Shown: piece after piece, positions 1 to 9,460 of the stretch
How the letters are laid out: each line of letters opens with the position of its first letter
How positions within the stretch are numbered: the first letter of the stretch is position 1
Origin: Acinetobacter pragensis
GTDB lineage: Bacteria > Pseudomonadota > Gammaproteobacteria > Pseudomonadales > Moraxellaceae
DNA: 64,000 nt
Direction of reading: 5' to 3'
NCBI RefSeq assembly: GCF_001605895.1
Contig: NZ_LUAW01000056.1
Span: 23,833-87,832 of the forward strand
The notes under the pieces: generated by a model
The model's input: the letters and a program-made list of their open reading frames with translations, nothing else
The model's database searches: none
What the model was told of the DNA's origin: nothing
Program-made: the position numbers and the translations under genes

Positions 1-2
1 CA

Positions 3-2483
3 CTGGTAAGGTTCAAACCGCATTACTTTGCTTCAAATGTCCGAGGAGAACTGTCTGGGACATTGAAAACTCAAGGCTTATGGTCTGACGCGTTAAAACG
101 CATTCAAATCCAGCGCTTAAATTTGGCAGGCATGATCAACAACAAGCCTGTACGCGGCAAAGGCAATTTGGCATTGGTGATTAATTCAAACCAAAAAGGT
201 TTTATGCCGCAGCAGTTTGAAGCCAATGACCTATTCCTTGCTTATGCCAGCAACCAAATTCAGGCAACAGGCAATGCGCAAAATTTACGTTTAAAAATTA
301 ATGCGCCTGCGCTGTATGAGCTTTATAGCGGCTTGCGCGGCCGTGCTTATGGCTATTTAAACATGCAAGTTCAGCCACGCTTGCAAGCTTCTGCCAATTT
401 AGCGGTTGATAATTTTGGTTTCAATAATCTGTTCAGCATAAAAAAAATGCGTGTTCAAGGTGAATTGCCGACCTCGCAAACTTCGCCAGCTTTAATGGTT
501 GCACGAATGGAAGGCTTGCGCAGCGGCACGCGTGAAATTCAGCAGGGTGAAATTTCTTTGGCAGGCACGCGTAATGCCCATGTCTTAAAAATTAATGCAG
601 AAAATAAACTGTCAAAATTTAAAGTCCAATTTGCAGGCGGATTTAATGCTCAAAACAATTGGTTGGGGCAAATTCAAAAAGGTGATTTTGACTCTTTGCG
701 TACACGGTTGGTGCAGCGTCAAAATGCATCAATTATTTATACTTCAGCGCAGTCTGACTTATTTATTGGTGCGCATTGCTGGATGAGCCAGCAAAGTGAG
801 CTTTGTTTTGATCAGCCGATACGGGTCAATCCAAACCGCGGCAATGTTTCGTTCATTACCCGAAATTTAGACCTGAATGACTTTGCTGCATTTATGCCTG
901 AAGGTTTAGCCATTACCGGCAAGGTCAATGGCTATGCCAAAGCGTCTTGGGCCAAAGGCGCACGTCCTAAAATTGATGCGCGTTTACTGACGCGTGACGG
1001 TGTTGTAGGGTTGGCGGCAGAAGATCCTCAGTATCTTGGCTCGACCATGAAATATGATGAAGTTAGCTTGATTGCAAAAAGTGTCGCTGAAGGCCTGCAG
1101 ATTCGACTGGATACGAAAGCGCCGGATATTGGTACGGGCTATGCCAATGTCATTATCGATCCTTATAAAGACAGCAAGCCGATGCGTGGAGAGGTTGCAT
1201 TTAACCAAGTGCAGTTAAAAGTCTTGAAGCCATTTATTCAAGATGTTCGTTCCATGGGCGGGACGTTGTCTTATGCTGGGAAAATCAGCGGAACTCTGAC
1301 CAGCCCATTAATGGAAGGCGATGTTCGAATTAAAGACGGTTCCATCAGCATGATTTCGTTGCCCGTGAATCTGACCAATATTCAGCTTTATTCTGCTGTG
1401 CGTCAAAATCACGCAACCATTAACGGCGCGTTTAACAGCGGTCAAGGTGTGGGTAAATTAACAGGCAATGTGGATTGGAAAGACGAACCTCGGATACAGC
1501 TGCAGTTAAAAGGTCAAAATTTGCTGATCCGTCAGGCGCCGCTGATTACCGCATTAGTTACGCCGGATTTAAGTTTGGATGTGCAGCCATTTAAGAAAAG
1601 ATTGTCACTATCTGGTTCTGTAGATGTGCCGCGTGCATTGATTTCAATGCCTGAAGCCTCCCAGCCAGTGGTGAACGTCTCCTCTGATGTACGCATTGTG
1701 CATGAAGGTGATAACCAGCTGGAAGTTTTAAGGTCGGCACGCCCTTGGGATATACGTGCAGATGTTGCCGTTAGCTTAGGCAGACAAGTCATCTTCCAAG
1801 GTTTTGATAGCCGCATTCCGTTAATTGGCCGTTTAAACCTGTCTCAACGCGGTTTGGAAACAGCCATGCGCGCCAATGGCGCGATTGGTGTGCCGCAGCG
1901 CGTTAAAATTGAGGCTTATGGCCAAAGCTTGGATTTGAATCGAGCGATTGCGCGTTTCAATGGGCCATTGGCAAATCCGACGTTAGATATTGATGCCAAT
2001 AAATCCGTTCAGGGCAGTACAGTAGGTTTTCGTGTTACTGGCACTGTATCCAGTCCGAATATTCAAGTGTATAACGATGCTGGCTTGTCTGAGCAGGAAG
2101 CGCTGAATGCCTTAATCACAGGCCGCATTAATGAGGGCAGCAGCGGCTTGAGCCAATCAGAAGGCTTCAAGTCTGATGTGAATAATACTATTGCTGCTGC
2201 AGGGATCAGCATGGGCTTGGGCGGCACACGCGCTTTAACCAACCAGATTGGCCGTACTTTTGGTCTAAGCGGTTTGGCGCTTGATGCACAAGGAACGGGT
2301 GATGATACGCAGGTTTCTGTGACGGGCTATATTACCCCAGACTTATTTATTCGTTATGGCGTGGGTGTGTTTACACCGGTCAATAAACTGACTTTGCGCT
2401 ATCAGATGAATCAGCGGCTGTATTTAGAGGCGAGCCAGTCTTTAGAGCGTGCAATTGACTTATTCTATAATTGGCGTTTTTAA
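3..2483 (+). CDS. tamB: TamB C-terminal part, translocation and assembly module (5' truncated)
   Basis: The reading frame is open from the first bases of the window, so the start lies upstream; the TTG at 63 is internal. About 826 residues are present. The repetitive beta-rich sequence and the last ~330 residues match the TamB/DUF490 domain, which ends in an aromatic, outer-membrane-protein-like tail (FYNWRF). TamB is an inner-membrane-anchored periplasmic protein that bridges to TamA or BamA and helps build the outer membrane, including phospholipid transport. tamA would be expected just upstream. The gene ends at a strong terminator. I am confident in the family; the missing N-terminus should hold the membrane anchor. 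Confidence 0.9.
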   Translation: MVRFKPHYFASNVRGELSGTLKTQGLWSDALKRIQIQRLNLAGMINNKPVRGKGNLALVINSNQKGFMPQQFEANDLFLAYASNQIQATGNAQNLRLKINAPALYELYSGLRGRAYGYLNMQVQPRLQASANLAVDNFGFNNLFSIKKMRVQGELPTSQTSPALMVARMEGLRSGTREIQQGEISLAGTRNAHVLKINAENKLSKFKVQFAGGFNAQNNWLGQIQKGDFDSLRTRLVQRQNASIIYTSAQSDLFIGAHCWMSQQSELCFDQPIRVNPNRGNVSFITRNLDLNDFAAFMPEGLAITGKVNGYAKASWAKGARPKIDARLLTRDGVVGLAAEDPQYLGSTMKYDEVSLIAKSVAEGLQIRLDTKAPDIGTGYANVIIDPYKDSKPMRGEVAFNQVQLKVLKPFIQDVRSMGGTLSYAGKISGTLTSPLMEGDVRIKDGSISMISLPVNLTNIQLYSAVRQNHATINGAFNSGQGVGKLTGNVDWKDEPRIQLQLKGQNLLIRQAPLITALVTPDLSLDVQPFKKRLSLSGSVDVPRALISMPEASQPVVNVSSDVRIVHEGDNQLEVLRSARPWDIRADVAVSLGRQVIFQGFDSRIPLIGRLNLSQRGLETAMRANGAIGVPQRVKIEAYGQSLDLNRAIARFNGPLANPTLDIDANKSVQGSTVGFRVTGTVSSPNIQVYNDAGLSEQEALNALITGRINEGSSGLSQSEGFKSDVNNTIAAAGISMGLGGTRALTNQIGRTFGLSGLALDAQGTGDDTQVSVTGYITPDLFIRYGVGVFTPVNKLTLRYQMNQRLYLEASQSLERAIDLFYNWRF

Positions 2484-2500
2484 TGCATCGTGCTTGAATT

Positions 2501-2528
2501 AAAAGCAATCTTCGGATTGCTTTTTTTT
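2501..2528 (+). terminator. Intrinsic terminator after tamB
   Basis: A perfect 10-bp stem (AAAAGCAATC / GATTGCTTTT) closed by a TTCG tetraloop runs into an eight-T tract. It lies 17 bases after the tamB stop. xseB converges from the other side, and the stem's A-run gives it a short U-tract on that strand too. Confidence 0.85.
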
Positions 2529-2557
2529 GCTTTATAAAAGCATTTAAAAAATAAGGC

Positions 2558-2758
2558 TTAGTCTTTAAATGTCTCATTCAGTGCAGCTTGCACAGCATCC
2601 ACCCGAGATTTGCAGGCTTTATAAGCTTGCATGGATTCCTCGACTATTTTCATTAAATTATCAATATCAGGCTCTTGCTGTTCTTCTAAAAGCGCTGCAT
2701 TTTTCTTTAAAAGTTCATAGCCTTCTTTAAAGCTTAAAGTGTCTTTAACTTTGCTCAT
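2558..2758 (-). CDS. xseB: Exodeoxyribonuclease VII small subunit
   Basis: A 66-residue protein with the XseB signature: an N-terminal LSFKEGYELLKKNAALLEE-like helix and a second helix rich in Glu and Ala. Several XseB subunits assemble on XseA to form exonuclease VII, which degrades single-stranded DNA to short oligonucleotides in mismatch repair and damage processing. Its ATG overlaps the xseA stop by four bases, so the two are translationally coupled. The length is slightly below the usual ~80 residues. Confidence is high because of the linkage. Confidence 0.9.
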   Translation of the reverse strand: MSKVKDTLSFKEGYELLKKNAALLEEQQEPDIDNLMKIVEESMQAYKACKSRVDAVQAALNETFKD

Positions 2759-4035
2759 GAGCTGCTTCCTTTATTGGGCTGAATTAAGCGGATATCGGCA
2801 TCTACAATGCCGTCCTGCAATTCAATTTGGATGGATGGGGATTCAGGGCTCAGCTGCTGTGCGGCGCTGACGGTATGGCCTTGCTGGCGTACAATGGCAT
2901 AGCCTTTGGCTAAAACATGTTGCGGATTTTGCAGCAGTGTTTCGCGCATAAGGGCTTCAATTTGATGCTGTGAAAGTTTAAGGTTCTGCTGCGCATAGTG
3001 GTGCGTTTGGTCTTTTATGTGCAGCAGCTGCGCATGGGTATTGGCAATTTGGTTTTTAGATATAGTTTCAATCATTTTCAGCAGCTGATCATTTTGGTTT
3101 TGATACGCTGCAATTTGGTGCTTGGACAGCAATTGAATGTTTTGCCTGAATTCCAAAACTTCTTGCACCCGCAAAGCAATATGATGCCGTATGCCTGCAA
3201 TGACCTTGCTGGGCGTATCAAAAGAGCGGTTGGCAATTTCATCTAAAATTGTACGGTCTTTCTCATGGCCGATACCCACCCAAATGGGTACTGTGCGTTT
3301 GCAAAGCAGTGCTGCTAAATCAAAATCGTTTAAGTAGGCCAAATCATTGACTGCGCCGCCGCCGCGGATGATCACGATTAAATCGGGCGGGGACGCATAG
3401 TCCGCTGCCCATTGACGCAGGCCTTGCCCCAAGGTGGCCATAATACTTTGCGCTGCCGTATTGCCTTGAAAAGTGGCGTTGTGATAAACAAAGCTGCATA
3501 CGGCGGCCTGCTGGAGGTCATCGGCATCTTTCTTAAAATCACCTAAACCAGCAGCCTGTTCAGGCGCAATCACCAAGACCTGCTGAATATCAAAAGGAGG
3601 CGGCAAAAGCTTATTCTTATGAAGCAGGTTTTCAGCGTCCAGCTGCTGAACAATTTGCTGATAGCGTTTTGCGATATCACCCAGCGTATAGCTTGAGTCA
3701 ATTTCTTCGATATTGACAGAGAACCCATATTGCGGGTCAAAGCGCGCCTTGATTTTAATCAGTACATTTAAGTCACGGCCGAACTCAATTCCGCTTTCAC
3801 GTTCAAATTTTCCAACAATTTTGGCGCTAGAAAACTTCCAAATCGTTGCTTTGCAGCTGGCAATGACTTTGTCGCTGCTGGATTCTTTTTCTGCCAGCTC
3901 AATATAATAATGGCCGCCTTTAATATTTAAATTGCGGATTTCAGCCTTAACCCATACCGCATCATCAAAAGCCAGCTTAATGACTTCTTGAACGGCAGAC
4001 AGGTATTCACTCAGCGAAAGCTGTAAATCAGACAT
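2755..4035 (-). CDS. xseA: Exodeoxyribonuclease VII large subunit
   Basis: A 426-residue XseA. The N-terminal ~100 residues form the OB-fold nucleic-acid-binding domain (starting LSLSEYLSAVQEVIK). The catalytic domain follows, with the IVIIRGGGAVNDL segment and the GIGHEKDRTILDEIANRSFDTPSKV motif region near residues 205-275. A long helical coiled-coil region follows, where XseB binds. The typical length is about 450. The start at 4035 is the only ATG that keeps the OB fold. It is the first gene of an xseA-xseB operon and is divergent from the lipoprotein gene at 4286. Confidence 0.95.
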   Translation of the reverse strand: MSDLQLSLSEYLSAVQEVIKLAFDDAVWVKAEIRNLNIKGGHYYIELAEKESSSDKVIASCKATIWKFSSAKIVGKFERESGIEFGRDLNVLIKIKARFDPQYGFSVNIEEIDSSYTLGDIAKRYQQIVQQLDAENLLHKNKLLPPPFDIQQVLVIAPEQAAGLGDFKKDADDLQQAAVCSFVYHNATFQGNTAAQSIMATLGQGLRQWAADYASPPDLIVIIRGGGAVNDLAYLNDFDLAALLCKRTVPIWVGIGHEKDRTILDEIANRSFDTPSKVIAGIRHHIALRVQEVLEFRQNIQLLSKHQIAAYQNQNDQLLKMIETISKNQIANTHAQLLHIKDQTHHYAQQNLKLSQHQIEALMRETLLQNPQHVLAKGYAIVRQQGHTVSAAQQLSPESPSIQIELQDGIVDADIRLIQPNKGSSS

Positions 4036-4285
4036 GGAGATATGAAGTAAAATTCATGAAAATAATACTAAAATTATAGACGCTTTTAACTGAATGGAAA
4101 GCTGGAAATTTGTAGGCTTTATCTTCAGTCGTTATTTAGCCGCACAATTGGAAATCAAGCGAAGTAATTAAGCAGGGTCGAAGCTTGAATATTGCATTTA
4201 AGGCGCTTAGGTGACGAACTATTTCCATGAATAAAATGACAAATAGGCAATGATCTTTTATAGTGCAGCCATGTAGGAGATTTTC

Positions 4286-4645
4286 ATGAAAAAGTTACTT
4301 GCTTTATCTGTTTTGATTGCACTGACTGGTTGTGCAGAGAAAAACCCGTTGACGCCAGAAGAGCAATGGCAGGGCTATTGCCGCAGTGTGGGCAATGCTG
4401 CACGCACCATTATGCTGGACCGTCAAAATGCGATTCCTAAAGCGCAGGCTGTAGAACATGCGGGCAAAATTGAAGATGAAACCACAAAGAACTTTATTAT
4501 CAGCATTATTGATGAAGTTTATGCATTGCCGGAAGCGTCAATTAAAGGCGATGTAGAAGCTTCCCGTGAAAAAATCCGCAGTGAATTTACAGAAAAATGC
4601 ATTGCGGCGCCGCACGATGAAATGCCGGATTATAAACCGTTCTAA
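4286..4645 (+). CDS. Small secreted lipoprotein, unknown function
   Basis: A 119-residue protein with a clear lipoprotein signal: two lysines, a hydrophobic stretch and a lipobox LTGC with the acylated Cys at residue 16. The mature part is helical and charged, with Cys33 and Cys110 possibly forming a disulfide. No enzyme motif is visible. A TAGGAGA ribosome site lies seven bases before the ATG. The gene stands alone, and its stop codon sits inside the loop of its own terminator. The function is not recognised; an envelope location is the only supported inference. Confidence 0.75.
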   Translation: MKKLLALSVLIALTGCAEKNPLTPEEQWQGYCRSVGNAARTIMLDRQNAIPKAQAVEHAGKIEDETTKNFIISIIDEVYALPEASIKGDVEASREKIRSEFTEKCIAAPHDEMPDYKPF

Positions 4646-4659
4646 TGAACGGTTTTTTT
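4634..4659 (+). terminator. Terminator overlapping the lipoprotein stop codon
   Basis: AAACCGTTC / GAACGGTTT, a 9-bp perfect stem with a TAAT loop that contains the TAA stop, followed by seven T residues. The last codons of the gene therefore encode half of the hairpin. Confidence 0.85.
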
Positions 4660-4790
4660 CTGTCTAAGTCTAAATAGCCTAAGCAGCATACGAAATACAA
4701 CTTGTGACAAATCTCTAAATCTAAAATGTAGAAAAGCTTATCTTTTTAATGAATAATAAATTTAGAACAAAATAAAAGAGGGGCAAGCAA

Positions 4791-5060
4791 ATGGATGTTG
4801 TTGGCTATATGCATCATGCAGATTTACTCTTGGAAGATGAACAGGGCGTTGCGATTATTGGCGGCGGAAATTATGTATTAAGTATTGGGGATCGGGTATT
4901 TTTGAAACGTCAGCTTGATGGCGCAGACTCCCGCTACATTATTGAAATTTCATTTGCCAGTAATCAGTATCAGGGCTTATTTGAAGACCAGTGCCAAATG
5001 AAATTCAGCGGCAATCGGGCAGAATTAAGCCAATATTTAACAGCGACAACTGTCCACTAA
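4791..5060 (+). CDS. Small hypothetical protein
   Basis: An 89-residue acidic protein of unknown family, without signal peptide or membrane segment. It has a beta-rich centre (GGGNYVLSIGDRVFLKRQ) that suggests a small barrel or SH3-like fold, but this is only a guess. An AGAGGGG ribosome site sits seven bases upstream of the ATG, and a good terminator follows, so the gene is probably real and monocistronic. It lies between a lipoprotein gene and acnB and shows no functional link to either. Confidence 0.6.
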   Translation: MDVVGYMHHADLLLEDEQGVAIIGGGNYVLSIGDRVFLKRQLDGADSRYIIEISFASNQYQGLFEDQCQMKFSGNRAELSQYLTATTVH

Positions 5061-5086
5061 GGTGGAATATATTTTTTGATACAAAC

Positions 5087-5111
5087 AAGGCAACATGAAG
5101 TTGCCTTTTTT
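5087..5111 (+). terminator. Intrinsic terminator
   Basis: AAGGCAAC / GTTGCCTT, an 8-bp perfect stem with an ATGAA loop followed by a T tract, 27 bases after the stop of the 89-residue gene. Confidence 0.8.
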
Positions 5112-5352
5112 ATGGCGAGAATTCAGTTAAAAGTTAAATTTCTGCTAAAAAATGTACGGTAAGCTTAAGATTTGATTATTGATTAATCAAAACGCCATCA
5201 TTTAGTTGCTAAATAATGGACATCATGAAGAAACACTCTAGTTGCATTAACTTTTAACTGGAATTTTAGTAAAATTAAGCAGTCCATATTATTTGCGAAG
5301 CCTGAGAATGGCTGGAATTCGCAGGTAATTTTTTAAAAAAGAGGAATAAACC

Positions 5353-7992
5353 GTGCTAGAAGCTTACCGCCAACACGTTGAAGAACGTGCCGCACTCGGA
5401 GTCCCGCCGAAGCCACTTGATGATGTTCAAACAGCAGCATTAGTTGAATTATTAAAAAATCCACCAGCTGGCGAAGAAGCATTCTTAGTTGACTTGCTTG
5501 AAAACCGTGTACCAGCGGGTGTTGACCAAGCTGCTTATGTTAAAGCTGCATTTTTAGCTGCTTTGGCTAAAGGCGAAGCGACTTCTCCACTAGTTACTAA
5601 AGAACGTGCGGTTTACTTACTGGGTACTATGCTTGGTGGTTATAACGTTGCTCCTTTAGTTGCTCTTCTTGATGATGCAGAGCTTGCTGAATTAGCTGCT
5701 GAAGCGCTGAAGAAAACTCTTCTTGTATTTGATGCGTTCCATGACGTTGCTGATAAAGCAAAAGCTGGCAATGCAAATGCACAAGCTGTTATGCAGTCTT
5801 GGGCTGATGCTGAATGGTTCACTAGCCGCAAAGACGTTCCTGAAGAAATCAAACTGACTGTTTTCAAAGTAACTGGCGAAACAAACACAGACGACTTGTC
5901 ACCTGCACAAGACGCTTGGAGCCGTCCAGATATCCCATTGCATGCAAATGCAATGCTGAAAAACGAACGTGATGGCATCAATCCTGAAAAACCAGGTGAA
6001 GTTGGTCCATTAAACCAAATTAAAGCGCTTATCGCGAAAGGCAACCAAGTCGCTTACGTAGGTGACGTTGTTGGTACTGGTTCTTCTCGTAAGTCTGCAA
6101 CTAACTCAGTTCTTTGGTTCTTTGGCGATGACATTCCGCACATCCCGAACAAAAAAGACGGCGGCTACTGCTTAGGTTCTAAAATTGCTCCAATTTTCTT
6201 CAATACAATGGAAGATGCTGGTGCGTTACCTGTAGAGATCGATGTTCAAAACATGAACATGGGCGACGAAATTACGCTTAAGATTGATCACGCTGCTGCT
6301 AAAGTAACTGCGTTCAAAGACGGCGCTCAAATCGCTGAATCTGAACTTAAAACTCCAGTGCTTCTTGACGAAGTCCGTGCAGGTGGCCGTATCAACCTAA
6401 TCGTTGGCCGTGGTTTGACGACTAAAGCACGTGAAGCTTTAGGTCTTCCAGTTTCTACATTGTTCCGTGTTCCTGTTCAGCCTGCTGCTACTGGCAAAGG
6501 CTTTACTCAAGCACAGAAAATGGTTGGCCGCGCTTGTGGTCTTCCTGAAGGTCAAGGTGTACTTCCTGGTACTTACTGTGAACCTAAAATGACAACTGTT
6601 GGTTCGCAGGATACAACAGGTCCAATGACTCGTGACGAATTGAAAGACTTGGCTTGCCTAGGCTTCTCTGCTGACCTTGTTATGCAGTCATTCTGCCATA
6701 CAGCCGCTTATCCAAAGCCAGTTGACGTTCAAATGCAGCACACGCTTCCTGATTTCATCATGAACCGTGGCGGTGTGTCTTTACGCCCAGGTGACGGTAT
6801 TATTCACTCTTGGTTAAACCGTATGTTAATGCCGGATACTGTTGGTACAGGCGGTGACTCACATACTCGTTTCCCAATCGGTATTTCATTCCCTGCGGGT
6901 TCTGGTCTTGTAGCGTTCGCTGCAGCGACTGGCGTTATGCCGCTGGATATGCCTGAATCTGTACTTGTTAAGTTCAAAGGTAAAATGCAGCCTGGTATCA
7001 CGCTACGTGACCTTGTACATGCAATTCCTTACTATGCGATTCAAGCGGGTGACTTAACTGTAGAGAAGAAAGGTAAGAAAAACATTTTCTCTGGCCGTAT
7101 CCTTGAGATCGACCTTCGTGAAATGGAAACTGACCTGACTGTTGAGCAAGCGTTCGAATTATCTGATGCTTCTGCTGAACGTTCTGCTGCTGGCTGTTCT
7201 ATCACGCTTTCAGAAGAGAAAGTTGCTGAATACCTGAAATCAAACATCACGATGTTGAAGTGGATGATTTCTGAAGGTTATGGCGATGCCCGTACTATGG
7301 CGCGCCGTGTTGAGAACATGGAAAAATGGTTGGCTAATCCATCACTTCTTCAAGCTGATGCTGACGCTGAATACACGAAAGTGTATGAAATCGATCTTGC
7401 TGACATTAAAGAACCTGTTCTTTGCTGCCCGAATGACCCAGATGACGCTAAATTGCTTTCTGACGTTCAAGGCGTGAAAATTGACGAAGTATTCGTTGGT
7501 TCTTGTATGACTAACATCGGTCACTTCCGCGCAACTGGTAAGTTGTTAGAGAAAGTTCCTGGTGGCGTATTGTCTACTCGTCTTTGGATTGCTCCTCCAA
7601 CTCGTATGGATGAGCGTCAATTGATGGAAGAAGGTTTCTACAACATCTATGGTAAAGCTGGCGCGCGTACTGAAATGCCGGGCTGTTCATTGTGTATGGG
7701 TAACCAAGCGCGTGTAGCGCCGAACACAACTTGTGTATCGACTTCTACTCGTAACTTCCCGAACCGTCTAGGTCAAGGCGCTAACGTTTACTTAGCTTCT
7801 GCTGAACTTGCATCTGTTGCTGCTGTATTGGGTAAATTACCTTCTCCAGAAGAATACCAACAGTATGCAGCTCAAATTGACAGCATGTCTGCTGACATCT
7901 ATCAATACTTAAGCTTCGACAAAATGGGCGACTATACTGACGCTGCTAAAGATGTTGATACGAAGAAAATTGCTGCTGCTCAGTTGACTTAA
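5353..7992 (+). CDS. acnB: Aconitate hydratase B (2-methylisocitrate dehydratase)
   Basis: The 879 residues match AcnB over their full length (E. coli has 865). AcnB is the main TCA-cycle aconitase, isomerising citrate to isocitrate, and also hydrates 2-methyl-cis-aconitate in the methylcitrate cycle. Order: N-terminal HEAT-like domain, swivel domain with the VGTGSSRKSATNS active-site loop, then the catalytic iron-sulfur domains. The cluster ligands are Cys718 (GSCMTN), Cys778 and Cys781 (PGCSLCMG). The start is GTG at 5353, placed by an AAGAGGAAT ribosome site and by the conserved LEAYRQHVEERA start. Codon use is that of a highly expressed gene. It ends at a strong terminator that overlaps the start region of the next gene. 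Confidence 0.97.
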   Translation: MLEAYRQHVEERAALGVPPKPLDDVQTAALVELLKNPPAGEEAFLVDLLENRVPAGVDQAAYVKAAFLAALAKGEATSPLVTKERAVYLLGTMLGGYNVAPLVALLDDAELAELAAEALKKTLLVFDAFHDVADKAKAGNANAQAVMQSWADAEWFTSRKDVPEEIKLTVFKVTGETNTDDLSPAQDAWSRPDIPLHANAMLKNERDGINPEKPGEVGPLNQIKALIAKGNQVAYVGDVVGTGSSRKSATNSVLWFFGDDIPHIPNKKDGGYCLGSKIAPIFFNTMEDAGALPVEIDVQNMNMGDEITLKIDHAAAKVTAFKDGAQIAESELKTPVLLDEVRAGGRINLIVGRGLTTKAREALGLPVSTLFRVPVQPAATGKGFTQAQKMVGRACGLPEGQGVLPGTYCEPKMTTVGSQDTTGPMTRDELKDLACLGFSADLVMQSFCHTAAYPKPVDVQMQHTLPDFIMNRGGVSLRPGDGIIHSWLNRMLMPDTVGTGGDSHTRFPIGISFPAGSGLVAFAAATGVMPLDMPESVLVKFKGKMQPGITLRDLVHAIPYYAIQAGDLTVEKKGKKNIFSGRILEIDLREMETDLTVEQAFELSDASAERSAAGCSITLSEEKVAEYLKSNITMLKWMISEGYGDARTMARRVENMEKWLANPSLLQADADAEYTKVYEIDLADIKEPVLCCPNDPDDAKLLSDVQGVKIDEVFVGSCMTNIGHFRATGKLLEKVPGGVLSTRLWIAPPTRMDERQLMEEGFYNIYGKAGARTEMPGCSLCMGNQARVAPNTTCVSTSTRNFPNRLGQGANVYLASAELASVAAVLGKLPSPEEYQQYAAQIDSMSADIYQYLSFDKMGDYTDAAKDVDTKKIAAAQLT

Positions 7993-7996
7993 TTCT

Positions 7997-8024
7997 TTGT
8001 TAATTAAGCAATAAGCGGTATAAG
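7997..8024 (+). promoter_or_regulatory. Candidate promoter for the Mrr-like gene, inside the acnB 3' end region
   Basis: TTGTTA at 7997-8002 and TATAAG at 8019-8024 are separated by 16 bases. The predicted start of transcription (about 8031) would fall inside the left arm of the acnB terminator hairpin. This is a pattern match only. Confidence 0.35.
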
Positions 8025-8056
8025 ATAAGGGCTGAGTAATCAGCCCTTATTTTTTG
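8025..8056 (+). terminator. acnB terminator
   Basis: ATAAGGGCTGA / TCAGCCCTTAT, an 11-bp perfect stem with a GTAA tetraloop and a six-T tail. It ends only ten bases before the ATG of the Mrr-like gene at 8066. Confidence 0.9.
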
Positions 8057-8065
8057 AGTATAAAA

Positions 8066-9058
8066 ATGAAAAAATATCTAATGGTGAGAAGTCCCGAAGC
8101 CTTAATAACTGAAAGCAAAATTGGATATGGGTGGAAACATATCAATTTTTCCGAGCATGAAAATACAAAAAGTTTAATAAAAGAAATTATTGATAAAAAT
8201 GGCTCTATTGGTCGTATGAAAAATCAAGTGATCAATTTTTTTAGCTTGAAAGAAGAAGATATTGTTTTAGTTCCCGTAAGAAAATCTGTAATTATTGCAA
8301 AAGTTTTGGGAGGGAAGTTTTATGAGTGTGACTTTAGAAGTGGTCATGGTGCAAATCAAATTATGGTTGAGTATTTCAAGAAAGACGGAAAAGTGATTAA
8401 AATTCCAAGATCTAGATTGAAACAAAACTTAGAAAGTAGATTAAAGCTAAGAACAACAATTGCTGACTTAAGTAAGTTTGCACCTGAAATAGATGAGCTA
8501 TTAAAAAATATAAATATCTATGGGGATTTTAATATAACTGATGTTTTTCAAGAAAAAATTGAGAACTCTATTATTGCGTTTAAAAATGAATTATTGAAAT
8601 CTTTGAGAAAAGGAAATACACGTTTAAAAGCAGGTGGTCGTGGTTTAGAAGAGTTAGTCCAAGAGCTATTGGAAATTCAAGGCTATTCTCAAGTAGATAT
8701 TCTTGCTAAGCAAAATGGAATAGGGAAGTCTGATGTTGACATTCAGGCAGTATCTGAAAATAATCCTTTTTTGAAAGATCTTTTAGTTCAGGTAAAACAT
8801 CATGATGGAATAACTGGTAAGAAAGCGATTGATCAATTAATTACGTACGAAAAAGAAGAAGCTATAGATGCATATAAATGGGTAATAACTACAGGTAATA
8901 TTTCAGATGATACTAAGAATTATGCTGAGAAGCATCAAATTAGCATCATGGAAGGTGATGAGTTTGTAGATTGGATATATACAAATTTAGATAAATTAAA
9001 AATATCAACAAAAGAAAGTTTAGGAATTATAGAGGTTCCAAAATTAAGTTGGTTATAG
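8066..9058 (+). CDS. Mrr-like restriction endonuclease domain protein
   Basis: 330 residues. The C-terminal ~130 residues carry the Mrr_cat fold: GRGLEELVQELLEIQGY, then KSDVDIQAV and LVQVKHH, giving the E...D...QVK arrangement of PD-(D/E)xK nucleases that cut modified DNA. The N-terminal ~190 residues are of unknown type and may sense or bind DNA. The ATG at 8066 is preferred over the in-frame TTG at 8054, which lies in the acnB terminator tail. The ribosome site is weak. Base composition is visibly more AT-rich than acnB, with many AAA, ATA and AGA codons, which suggests horizontal gain. It has no methylase partner nearby, which fits a stand-alone Mrr-type enzyme. It might be a DNA-repair nuclease instead. 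Confidence 0.7.
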   Translation: MKKYLMVRSPEALITESKIGYGWKHINFSEHENTKSLIKEIIDKNGSIGRMKNQVINFFSLKEEDIVLVPVRKSVIIAKVLGGKFYECDFRSGHGANQIMVEYFKKDGKVIKIPRSRLKQNLESRLKLRTTIADLSKFAPEIDELLKNINIYGDFNITDVFQEKIENSIIAFKNELLKSLRKGNTRLKAGGRGLEELVQELLEIQGYSQVDILAKQNGIGKSDVDIQAVSENNPFLKDLLVQVKHHDGITGKKAIDQLITYEKEEAIDAYKWVITTGNISDDTKNYAEKHQISIMEGDEFVDWIYTNLDKLKISTKESLGIIEVPKLSWL

Positions 9059-9224
9059 TTTTTAGACAATATACATATTTTGAATTGGATTTCAATTCTG
9101 GCGTTTGGAAAAAAGATTCACATTTTCAAACTTAATATTTATAGCAATTCGCTTTACTTTACACTGAACGAAATAAATCGTTTAATCTCCACATTAAAAA
9201 GTGATTTAGAAAGTTGATGTATCA

Positions 9225-9440
9225 ATGGCTAAACAATCCCGCTTCCTCTGCATTGGTGGTTTCCTCAACGGAACTCAAGTCAAAGACCAAGGCGACAGTT
9301 TTGTCTGTGTCGAAAAGTCTAAGAATGTGACTTATTTCAAAAAAGAAATCTTCCATCCAGATGCTTGGGATCATGATTACTATGTCTGTGAGACCACAAC
9401 AGATAAGCAAGCAAGAAATTGGGTGTATGATATCGAATAA
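9225..9440 (+). CDS. Small hypothetical protein (71 aa)
   Basis: A 71-residue protein with no recognisable domain. It is rich in aromatic residues and has three Cys (Cys9, Cys28, Cys55). It has no signal peptide or transmembrane segment. The ribosome site is poor, but a clean terminator follows 20 bases after the stop and the codon pattern is reasonable, so it is probably expressed. It lies in the same AT-rich patch as the Mrr-like gene and may have arrived with it. The opposite-strand frame over the same bases is likely a shadow. Confidence 0.5.
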   Translation: MAKQSRFLCIGGFLNGTQVKDQGDSFVCVEKSKNVTYFKKEIFHPDAWDHDYYVCETTTDKQARNWVYDIE

Positions 9441-9460
9441 ACTTAATTCTTCCCTAAGTT

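Noticed and set aside
6804-7250. Minus-strand frames inside acnB
   Set aside because: They are shadows of a highly expressed gene with strong codon bias and have no ribosome sites.
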